A stretch of 64,000 bases of DNA from the NCBI RefSeq assembly GCF_002236115.1, contig NZ_NIWT01000001.1, forward strand, positions 310,001 through 374,000, written 5' to 3'. How positions within the stretch are numbered: the stretch's first letter is position 1; each line of letters starts with the position of its first letter. Shown piece after piece: positions 57,336 to 64,000 of the stretch. The notes beneath the pieces were generated by a model that searched no databases, had not been told where the DNA came from, and worked only from the letters and a program-made list of their open reading frames with translations. The stretch comes from Pseudomonas jessenii (lineage in GTDB: Bacteria > Pseudomonadota > Gammaproteobacteria > Pseudomonadales > Pseudomonadaceae). A program made the position numbers and the translations under genes.

Positions 57336-58292
57336 ATGCGCATAACCCTCCTGGCCTTCCCCCGCGTGCAACTGCTGGACGTTGTCGGACCTGCCGATGT
57401 CTTCGCCGAAGCAGCCAGACAACTGGGCAACCCACGCGCCTATCGGGTTGAAGTGATCGGCACCGGCAAAGGGATGATCAAAAGCTCTAGCGGTTTGAAG
57501 CTTGCCATCGACGACACCTTTGAAACGTATAAAGGCAAGATTGACACCTTGCTTGTCGCTGGCAGTCCACACATCGATGAAATTGCCCTGGACCCTGCAT
57601 TGCAGGAATGGCTGCGCCGGCAGGCGAAATCCGTACGTCGTATCGGCTCCGTCTGTAGCGGTGCCTTTTTGCTGGCCGCCGCCGGGCTGCTTGACGGACG
57701 CCGTGTCACCACTCACTGGAACTCCAGCGCAAAGCTGGCCAGGGAACACCCGCAAACCCATGTCGACCCGGACAGCATCTTTATCAAGGATGGCAACATC
57801 TACACCTCGGCAGGGGTCACGGCGGGCATGGACCTGGCTTTGGCGCTGGTCGAAGAAGACCACGGCAGAGAACTGGCGCTCAGCGTTGCCCGTGAAATGG
57901 TGATGTTCTTCAAGCGGCCCGGCGGACAATCGCAGTTCAGCGCGCAATTGGCAGCACAAACCGCCGAACGCAGCGTGATCCGAGACGTGCAGGATTATGT
58001 TGTGGAACACCTGAAGGCCGACTTGAGCGTACCCATCCTGGCCGCCCGCGCCGGTATGAGCGAGCGCAACTTCGCCCGTACCTTCAAGGCCGAAGCCGGT
58101 TCAACCCCGGCCGAATTTGTCGAACTGGCGCGCATCGATGCGGCCAGACGGTTAATCGAAGACTCGGACGTATCACTCAAGCGCTTGGCCGATACAGTAG
58201 GTTATGCCAATACGGACGGGTTCAGGAGGGCATTCATGCGGCGTCTCGGGGTTGGTCCCAGTGATTATCGAAAGCGTTTTTCATCGGTGTAA
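57336..58292 (+). CDS. GlxA-family transcriptional regulator (DJ-1/PfpI plus AraC domains)
   Basis: A 318-residue protein. Residues 1-190 form a DJ-1/PfpI-like domain with a cysteine elbow (IGSVCSGAFLLAAAGLL). Residues 215-318 are an AraC HTH domain (SVPILAARAGMSERNFARTF, SLKRLADTVGYANTDGFRRA, then MRRLGVGPSDYRKRF). It is divergent from the transporter gene at 56219 and is its likely activator through the TTTCAGCCAA operator. The inducing compound is unknown. Confidence 0.92.
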   Translation: MRITLLAFPRVQLLDVVGPADVFAEAARQLGNPRAYRVEVIGTGKGMIKSSSGLKLAIDDTFETYKGKIDTLLVAGSPHIDEIALDPALQEWLRRQAKSVRRIGSVCSGAFLLAAAGLLDGRRVTTHWNSSAKLAREHPQTHVDPDSIFIKDGNIYTSAGVTAGMDLALALVEEDHGRELALSVAREMVMFFKRPGGQSQFSAQLAAQTAERSVIRDVQDYVVEHLKADLSVPILAARAGMSERNFARTFKAEAGSTPAEFVELARIDAARRLIEDSDVSLKRLADTVGYANTDGFRRAFMRRLGVGPSDYRKRFSSV

Positions 58293-58466
58293 TGTAGAGG
58301 GGCCTCATCGCTAAACGTTGCCGCCACATCATGGGCAACCCGAAGCGTGAATTCCAGGATGGCGGCATTGAGGGCGGGTAGGGCGAGATTTGGGTTGATT
58401 TTGAAACGCAGGCATCGCTCTGGGTGCTCCGGCCTGAAGGTTCGCTGTTTTGGTAATTCACATCAC

Positions 58467-59333
58467 TCAATGCTCATGGGCATGCGAATGGATGGAAAGG
58501 GCACCAGGGACCTTGGTGCGTTCGAGCCCCCCACGTTCCAGCCACCGAAGGGTCTGCTCATAGGCACGCTGCAGCAAAGACTCGGTCTGGTCAAAGTTGA
58601 AAACCGAGACATCCACCGGGCACAAGGGCGGGACGATGTGCAGACTGGTGACAGTGCGGAAGTGTTCGATGTCGCTCACCAGCTGGCGCATGCTCATCAG
58701 ATTGACGGTGTGCAGGGCCAAGGCGACCAGTCCTCGGGGAGGTTGCGTCAGGTCGCAACTCACTCCGGTGGGGATTACCACGACGTTGGTGGCTCCCAAG
58801 GCTACGGCAGTCGAAATAGGTGTATTGCTTGCCACGCCGCCATCAACCAGAAACTGATCGGCGATTTGTACGCAGGGGAACACCAGCGGAATGGCAGCGC
58901 TGGCCAGTAACGCCTGCTCGAGTTCGCCACTGGACAGAACCGTCTCGGCACCACTGAGCAGGTTGGTGGTGACGATGTACAGGGGCAGCACCGCATCCTC
59001 AATGCGGTGAATGGGCAGTGCCTGACCCAGCAGCCGATTCAAGGCCGACGGCTGCAACAGATAGCCACGCCGTTTGATCAATCCTCTACAGGTATCGAAC
59101 CAAGAGAGGGGGAAGATGTCAGTTTTACTCAGCCCGCGCCAGAATCCGGCGAGCGCCTGGACGCCATCGGAATCGGGTCTTGCGGCAAAGTAGGCACCGT
59201 TGATAGCGCCTACCGAAGCACCAATCACCATGTCAAACCGAACATTGGCTTCGACCAGGGCCCGCAACATTCCCACCTGCACCGCCCCCAAACTGCCACC
59301 GCCAGCGAATACGATTGCGGTTTTGGTCGTCAT
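58467..59333 (-). CDS. Patatin-like phospholipase
   Basis: A 288-residue protein from ATG 59333. GGGSLGAVQVGMLRAL is the oxyanion loop, GASVG holds the nucleophilic Ser and DGGVASNTP the catalytic Asp: a complete patatin dyad. No signal peptide or transmembrane helix is seen, so it is probably cytoplasmic. It should cleave acyl chains from lipids. It stands alone between unrelated genes. Confidence 0.9.
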   Translation of the reverse strand: MTTKTAIVFAGGGSLGAVQVGMLRALVEANVRFDMVIGASVGAINGAYFAARPDSDGVQALAGFWRGLSKTDIFPLSWFDTCRGLIKRRGYLLQPSALNRLLGQALPIHRIEDAVLPLYIVTTNLLSGAETVLSSGELEQALLASAAIPLVFPCVQIADQFLVDGGVASNTPISTAVALGATNVVVIPTGVSCDLTQPPRGLVALALHTVNLMSMRQLVSDIEHFRTVTSLHIVPPLCPVDVSVFNFDQTESLLQRAYEQTLRWLERGGLERTKVPGALSIHSHAHEH

Positions 59334-59426
59334 GGCGGAAGTCTCTGTGCGGAAATGTATCGAATGAGTGTAGCTGGCGGGGCGGCATGACTTCCGGCAG
59401 CCCGCCATATGCATTCAGTGTGCGAC

Positions 59427-59744
59427 CTATGAAGCGGCGCTCGCCTCATTGGTAGAATTCAAATAGCAGGCCATCTCCCGTTCGACAACGTCGATCTCAT
59501 TTAGCCCCCAGTTTGTAAGGGGCGCGGAAAGTTTGCCGGTCGACGCAAAACTCGCCGCCAGCAGACGGGTCATCAGCGTCTTTGCCAAGTCCAGTTGCTC
59601 CTGAAGCTCCTGAACCGCGCGATCAGCCTTGTCCAGGCGCTGTCGCAGGGCATCGCGCCCGGCAGTGATCTGTCCGACACTGGCCATCGTTTCATGTGGG
59701 TCGACCATCAATGCCGCTTTTTCTTCCAAAGATTTATCACTCAT
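59427..59744 (-). CDS. Small coiled-coil protein, function unknown
   Basis: A 105-residue protein from ATG 59744 (an in-frame ATG is at 59810). ALRQRLDKADRAVQELQEQL is a strong coiled coil; the end (GLNEIDVVEREMACYLN) is different. No known family. It is the same strand as the patatin gene, 93 bases upstream of its start. Confidence 0.55.
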   Translation of the reverse strand: MSDKSLEEKAALMVDPHETMASVGQITAGRDALRQRLDKADRAVQELQEQLDLAKTLMTRLLAASFASTGKLSAPLTNWGLNEIDVVEREMACYLNSTNEASAAS

Positions 59745-60258
59745 CAATGTGCTCGTTCGCTCAGGTTCAAGGTCAGGCACGCGCAGGCCTTGCCTCAGTG
59801 ATATCGGCACGAGAGTTTATTCCTATAGTTTTCTATCGCACTGCTGCACAAGGTGCCGACCAACGGCAGCGGAACCCATCAGTACCCCCGGCCCGAAACG
59901 CCCGCTGAACGATTTAGCCTATCTGTTGCGTTGGTGGGTTGAATCCACAACCCATAGCTGACGGTCGGCTTGGCTCAGATTCAGATTGAGCAAGCCGGTC
60001 TCTCGAATCAACACTTCGTAAAAAACGAACAATTCGCAATGTATAAACGATTTTTACTGATACTACATGCCCGTTAGCATGATCTCTTCCAGCCCATTTA
60101 CTTCATGCGGAGACAGTCATGCAGAAGGCCATCCAATGCCGCGGTTTCGAGATTACTTCAGCAAGCGCCTGGCCTACCGCTTAAGTCACTGCGCCGCCCG
60201 CATTGGGGCGGGTGATCGTGCGGCGCTATATGAGTATCGGCCAACCTTGGATAGTTAA
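59745..60258 (+). other. Leader region of the TerC-like gene
   Basis: No gene is certain. A short frame (ATG 60136 to TAA 60258) abuts the TerC start and might be a leader peptide. A strong hairpin, GCGCCGC (60191-60197) with GCGGCGC (60220-60226) enclosing a CCCGC/GCGGG stem, lies 33 bases before the gene. TerC/Alx genes are often under a yybP-ykoY manganese riboswitch; I do not see its conserved core here. Confidence 0.4.
59937..59965 (+). repeat. Direct repeat flanking the TerC gene, left copy
   Basis: 29 bases beginning GGTTGAATCCACAACCCA, matching 61321-61349 at 27 of 29 positions. Confidence 0.6.
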
Positions 60259-61233
60259 ATGACCACCATTAGCGTCGGCCAATCTTGGATGTGGGCCGCC
60301 TTTATCGGGTTCGTCCTCGCCATGCTGGCGCTGGATCTTTTCGTTTTCGGCGGGCGCAAGGCGCATCGTGTTTCGGTACGCGAAGCGCTGGCCTGGGTCA
60401 TCGCCTGGACCAGTTTGGCGTTGGTCTTCTCCGTCCTGCTCTGGTGGTATCTGCGCAGCATGTTCGGCGCCGAAGTGGCCCAGCGTACAACGCTCGAATT
60501 CCTGACGGGCTACCTGATCGAGCAGTCGCTGTCGATCGACAACATGTTCGTTTTCGTGATGATCTTCGGCTATTTCGCCGTGCCGCCAGAGTTGCAGCGC
60601 CGCGTCCTGCTCTATGGCGTGCTCGGCGCCATCATCATGCGCGCCGGTATGATTTTCGCCGGTGTCTGGCTGGTGCAGGAGTTTGCCTGGCTGCTCTATG
60701 TCTTTGGCGCTTTCCTCCTCATCACCGGCTTCAAGATGCTGATCTTCGCCAACCAGCAGCCAGAGCTCGAAAAGAACCCTTTGCTGCGCTGGCTACGTAG
60801 CCATCTTCGCATCACCGACGGTTTTCACGGTGAGCGCTTCTTCGTGCGCCAGAACGGCCTGCGCTGGGCGACGCCGCTGTTCCCGGTGCTGGTGCTGATC
60901 GAGGCCAGCGACCTGGTGTTCGCGGTCGACAGCATCCCGGCTATCTTCGCCGTCACCACCGACCCCTTCATCGTGTTCACCTCCAATATCTTCGCCATCA
61001 TGGGCATGCGCGCACTGTATTTTCTGCTTGCCGACATGGCCTACCGTTTCCACTTGCTCAAATATGGTCTGGCCATCGTACTGGTGTTCATCGGCGGCAA
61101 GATGCTGGTCGCGCCGTGGTGGCACATGCCGATCCAATGGTCGCTGACCACAGTCGGCGGCATCATCTTGATTTCGGTACTGTTGAGCCTGACTTTGACG
61201 AAGAGCAAAACACGGGTTACGGGAGAACAATGA
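60259..61233 (+). CDS. TerC/Alx-family integral membrane protein
   Basis: A 324-residue protein with about nine helices. EFLTGYLIEQSLSIDNMFVF and LVLIEASDLVFAVDSIPAIF contain the two conserved acidic motifs (E-Q-S-L-S-I-D-N, D-L-V-F-A-V-D-S-I-P) of the family. Alx in E. coli exports manganese; TerC members are linked to tellurite resistance and metal loading of exported proteins. It is a single gene with a structured leader, flanked by a direct repeat, so it may have been acquired as a unit. Confidence 0.92.
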   Translation: MTTISVGQSWMWAAFIGFVLAMLALDLFVFGGRKAHRVSVREALAWVIAWTSLALVFSVLLWWYLRSMFGAEVAQRTTLEFLTGYLIEQSLSIDNMFVFVMIFGYFAVPPELQRRVLLYGVLGAIIMRAGMIFAGVWLVQEFAWLLYVFGAFLLITGFKMLIFANQQPELEKNPLLRWLRSHLRITDGFHGERFFVRQNGLRWATPLFPVLVLIEASDLVFAVDSIPAIFAVTTDPFIVFTSNIFAIMGMRALYFLLADMAYRFHLLKYGLAIVLVFIGGKMLVAPWWHMPIQWSLTTVGGIILISVLLSLTLTKSKTRVTGEQ

Positions 61234-61320
61234 TGAATTTGAGACAAGAACGGGCGATGGCGGCACCGACGCTAGCTGAGCGCGACAGTGATGGTCGACT
61301 GATCGGCGCAGTCATCGACC

Positions 61321-61349
61321 GGTTGAATCCACAACCCAAAGCAGACGGT
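61321..61349 (+). repeat. Direct repeat flanking the TerC gene, right copy
   Basis: Second copy of the 29-base repeat, 1384 bases from the first. Confidence 0.6.
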
Positions 61350-61390
61350 GGCGACAGGCAAAAGTCGGCCAATAGTGGCTTACCTGAAAA

Positions 61391-62206
61391 TCAAGCTTTC
61401 AACAAAGCATCCGCGATTGTTCCTGAAAAAGTCGTCTCTACCGGCCCGGTGAGAAAAACTGATCCCACGCCATCCCATTGAACCGTTACAACTCCGCCGT
61501 CACATTCAACCTCAACGCAATTGTCTAACAAGCCACGACGAATTCCGTTAACCGCGGCGCCACAAGAGCAGGAGCCTGAACCCAGCGGGATACCACCCCC
61601 GCGCTCCCAAATTCGCAACCGGATGTGCTTTCGGTCAATGATCTGGACGAAATGCACGTTCGTCCTGAGGGGAAACAAGGGGTTGGTTTCAACTCCCGGT
61701 CCAATCGTTGCAATCTCAACGGCTGCCAAGTCATCCACAAAATAGGTGCAGTGCGGATTTCCCATGCTGCAAGCTGTTGGGTGACCGGCAAGTGGCATCA
61801 CTAAAGTGTCCATTTCCAAAGCCAGAGGAACATCCGACCAACCCAAAAGTGGCTTTCCCATGTTTACAGAAATGGCGCCGGTTGAAGTTCGTTCGCAAGT
61901 CAGCAGGCCACGGTTGGTTCGCAGTGCTGCCGAAGTCATATTGGATTCACGCATCAGCATATCAGCGGCCCCGCGCGTTGCGCTGCCACAAGCGTCCAGC
62001 GTTGAGCCATCTGCATTCCAGAATATCAAACGCGCATCTGCATCATCGCAATCAAACACCACCGCGAGTTGGTTGAAGCCGATTCCTCGGTTCCGATCTC
62101 CCATTAGACGAGCCATATTGCTGGTGATTGGATTCGGTGATTTTCGCGAGTCGACGATAACGAAATCATCGCCATTGGCGTGCATTTTATGAAAGCTGAG
62201 CGGCAT
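61391..62206 (-). CDS. Diaminopimelate epimerase-like protein (divergent DapF paralogue)
   Basis: A 271-residue protein from ATG 62206. FHKMHANGDDFVIVD is the DapF start, Cys73 in DACGSATRG is the first catalytic cysteine, GNPHCTYFVDD is conserved, and ERGGGIPLGSGSCSCGAA holds the second (Cys215 by alignment). The normal CGNG and ACGTGA motifs are changed here, so the substrate may not be diaminopimelate. The housekeeping dapF of Pseudomonas sits elsewhere beside lysA. Known relatives include epimerases and PhzF-fold enzymes. It is isolated in its own transcription unit. Confidence 0.78.
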   Translation of the reverse strand: MPLSFHKMHANGDDFVIVDSRKSPNPITSNMARLMGDRNRGIGFNQLAVVFDCDDADARLIFWNADGSTLDACGSATRGAADMLMRESNMTSAALRTNRGLLTCERTSTGAISVNMGKPLLGWSDVPLALEMDTLVMPLAGHPTACSMGNPHCTYFVDDLAAVEIATIGPGVETNPLFPLRTNVHFVQIIDRKHIRLRIWERGGGIPLGSGSCSCGAAVNGIRRGLLDNCVEVECDGGVVTVQWDGVGSVFLTGPVETTFSGTIADALLKA

Positions 62207-62417
62207 AAATAGACCTGGCAGCAAGACATGTGATGAGTTGACGTTTTAAAGCGATCTATCCCTATTCGCATGACTTTTGCAAGCTACGTGAAAACTCATG
62301 AGGCGAATGTGTTTGGCAGACTGGACACATCGTTGTGTTTGATTCGTCACCGGCAGCTTTTGGCCGAATCAGGTCAGTTTCGACAGGCGAAGACTGACCC
62401 GATGCAGGGAGTCTCTT

Positions 62418-63722
62418 TCACTTTTCGAGACTCTCGGTATGGCTGACAGCTACCTGCCGCCCGCGCTCCAGGTTGACGCCGGCCAGGATCAGCAGGCCGA
62501 CAACGAAATAGCTGCCGGTAATCAGCATCGCCAGGCGGTGATCGCCTCCGGACAGCCAACTGGTCAAGCCGTAAGTCATGGGGCCGAGGATTGCCGACAG
62601 TTTGACGGCCAGCCCCCAGAGGCCGAAGAACTCTGCCAGCCGCGTCGGCGGCGCGAGCAGACCGACTATCGCACGCCCGGCCGATTGGCTGGCGCCCATG
62701 CACAGACCGGCGAGGTTGGCCGCCAGCCAGAACAGCCCGGGGCCGCGCGCGACCCAGACCAGACCGACCATGCCGAGCCAGCCCAGCAGGGTCAGCGCCA
62801 GCGTGGTGCGATGGCCGAGGCGATCCTGCAGCCAACCGAACAGCACGGCACCGATGGAGGCCGTGATATTCACCACGAAGATCAGCAGCAGCGTGTCCTG
62901 GGTACTGAAGCCCATGACCTGATTGGCATAGATGGCAGCCAGGGTGATCACCGCCGAGATACCGGCCTGGTAGCAGACGGTGCAGGCAAGGAAGCGCAGC
63001 AGGTCACGATAGCGGTCGGCTTCGCGCAGCGTCTGCGCGAAGCGCGCCAGCGCCGCTTGCGGGATAGGCCTGTCGCTGCTCCCTGTCTGCGGCAGGCTGC
63101 GTTCACGCAAGAACAGGAAGGTCGGTACGCTGGCCAACGCGAACAAGACCGCAGTGATCAGCATGCACACCGGCACGAACTGCGCCGCCGTCTGGCCTTG
63201 CGCCTGGGCCCAGCTGACGAAGGCCAGGCAGGCACCCAGGCTGACCAGGCCGCCTATATAGCCAAACCCCCAGCCCCAGCCGGACACCTTGCCCAAGGCT
63301 TCCGCACGGGCGAGCTGGGGCAGGAAGGCGGCAATCAGGTTCTCGCCGCTGCCGAAGCAGTAGTTGGATAGCACGATGAACAGAATCGCAACGCCGAGCT
63401 CCCCCGGCCCGGCCAACGCCAGTCCAGCGGTAAAGGCGACGCAACCGATCGTGCTGAACAGCAGCAGGCGTTTCTTGCAGGCGAACGCGTCGGCGTAGGC
63501 ACCGATCAGCGGAGCGGTCAGGATGATCAAGGCGTAAGAGAGGGATATGGCGCTGGTCCAGGCCAGCGTACCCCAGGCTTCGCCCTTGGCGACCACGGCG
63601 ACGAAGTAGGCGTTGAACACGGCGGTGATCACCACGGTCGTGTAGCCGGAGTTGGCGAAATCTAACATCGCCCAGGCCCAGATTTCTCGGCGTGTCACTC
63701 CGGGGGCAAGGCTGGCTGGCAT
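62418..63722 (-). CDS. MFS transporter, UMF1 type
   Basis: A 434-residue membrane protein with about 12 helices. REIWAWAMLDFANSGYTTVV is the signature start of the UMF1 (Atg22-like) group, and GWGWGFGYIGGLVSLGACLA is its conserved central helix. This branch in bacteria is largely uncharacterised; amino-acid export has been suggested for relatives. Divergent from the next gene. Confidence 0.88.
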   Translation of the reverse strand: MPASLAPGVTRREIWAWAMLDFANSGYTTVVITAVFNAYFVAVVAKGEAWGTLAWTSAISLSYALIILTAPLIGAYADAFACKKRLLLFSTIGCVAFTAGLALAGPGELGVAILFIVLSNYCFGSGENLIAAFLPQLARAEALGKVSGWGWGFGYIGGLVSLGACLAFVSWAQAQGQTAAQFVPVCMLITAVLFALASVPTFLFLRERSLPQTGSSDRPIPQAALARFAQTLREADRYRDLLRFLACTVCYQAGISAVITLAAIYANQVMGFSTQDTLLLIFVVNITASIGAVLFGWLQDRLGHRTTLALTLLGWLGMVGLVWVARGPGLFWLAANLAGLCMGASQSAGRAIVGLLAPPTRLAEFFGLWGLAVKLSAILGPMTYGLTSWLSGGDHRLAMLITGSYFVVGLLILAGVNLERGRQVAVSHTESLEK

Positions 63723-63887
63723 GGCAGATCTCTCTGCAGGGGCTGCGTTCTTCAGAAGCCTAGCCCCGGCTCACCCATCCTGCGAGCGCTGCAGCTGATG
63801 ATGGCATTCCCAGTCGCCTCCGTAGGCGCATAATGGCAGTTGGCAAGGATCTACACACACAGAGTGTTCTGTCATGAGGGGCTGCCG

Positions 63888-64000
63888 ATGCCTCGCCCGC
63901 CTCCAGAAACCCGTGCCGTTCCCCGTTGCGACGGGGACGCGGAAAAATTGCTCGAAATTGTCCGGCGTACCGTGGTCGAGCTGCGCCCGCAAGCGGCAGA
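63888..64000 (+). CDS. Start of an unidentified gene (runs off the right edge)
   Basis: ATG 63888 behind GAGGGGCTGCCG opens a frame to the end of the window: PRPPPETRAVPRCDGDAEKL, then LLEIVRRTVVELRP. Only 37 residues are visible, too few to name. It is divergent from the UMF1 transporter. Confidence 0.5.
   Translation, partial: MPRPPPETRAVPRCDGDAEKLLEIVRRTVVELRPQAA

Noticed and set aside
58293..58466. Possible fragment related to the small protein at 46213
   Set aside because: The minus strand contains RFKINPNLALPALNAAILEF, resembling part of the 46213 protein, but it has no start and is too short to claim.
60000..60258. yybP-ykoY manganese riboswitch before the TerC/Alx-like gene
   Set aside because: The location is right, but I cannot find the conserved core of that riboswitch; only a generic strong hairpin is visible.
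1..64000. CRISPR array
   Set aside because: No regularly spaced short repeats with unique spacers occur; the 22-bp iterons at 2295 and the 462-bp gene repeats at 50804 are of other kinds.

Overview
The window is from a Pseudomonas chromosome, most likely the P. fluorescens/P. putida side of the genus. That placement rests on gene content I recognise (DUF1654 protein, YmfL-type phage regulator, OruR-like AraC regulators, a tRNA-Leu(UAA) remnant, a CTGT-N8-ACAG LexA box) and on GC-rich codon use; no species marker is present.

Bases 1 to about 34,030 are most of a temperate tailed phage, cut by the left edge. On the minus strand are a DUF1654 gene and a CI-like repressor. Rightward follow Cro, a YmfL/CII-like regulator, a replication initiator with six iterons inside its gene, a DnaC-like helicase loader, a tyrosine integrase and a Q-like antiterminator. 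An AT-rich three-gene cassette (6742-10535: DNA adenine methylase with a target-recognition domain, P-loop ATPase with zinc ribbon and HhH end, HEPN-type protein) sits between Q and the late genes, with its own terminator; it looks like a prophage-borne anti-phage system and is the most novel item. Two tandem terminators precede the holin, as expected for Q-controlled late transcription. The late genes are mosaic: a lambda-like head (terminase, gpW, portal, ClpP-type protease, gpD-like decoration, capsid, FII-like joiner) on a P2-like contractile tail (V, W, J, I, H, G, FI, FII, E, E', T, U, X, D). The region ends with a Dam-type methylase behind a LexA box. I find no endolysin.

Bases 34,039-46,000 are a catabolic/transport locus: two TauD/TfdA dioxygenases, two AraC regulators, an MFS transporter, a YeiH-type putative sulfate exporter, an epoxide-hydrolase-like enzyme, an acyl-CoA ligase and a cupin dioxygenase. 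Five 28-bp repeats (GGAC-N14-TTGGGAC type) mark promoters and look like AraC operators. Pieces of dead genes (start of a second hydrolase, a DsbA-like gene, a third AraC) suggest a duplicated and eroded cluster. The substrate is unknown; an organosulfur compound is a reasonable guess.

Bases 46,000-49,400 are a scar of mobile DNA: a 182-bp MITE-like element, a 3' fragment of tRNA-Leu flanked by four integrase arm-type repeats, a broken integrase and three small orphan genes. Bases 49,439-53,668 encode a very large DUF5801-repeat protein, probably a type I-secreted surface protein. The rest is ordinary accessory chromosome: MerR regulator and esterase, SMR exporter, TDT-family transporter with a divergent GlxA-type regulator and clear operator, patatin, TerC/Alx-type membrane protein, a DapF-like paralogue, an MFS transporter and the start of one further gene.
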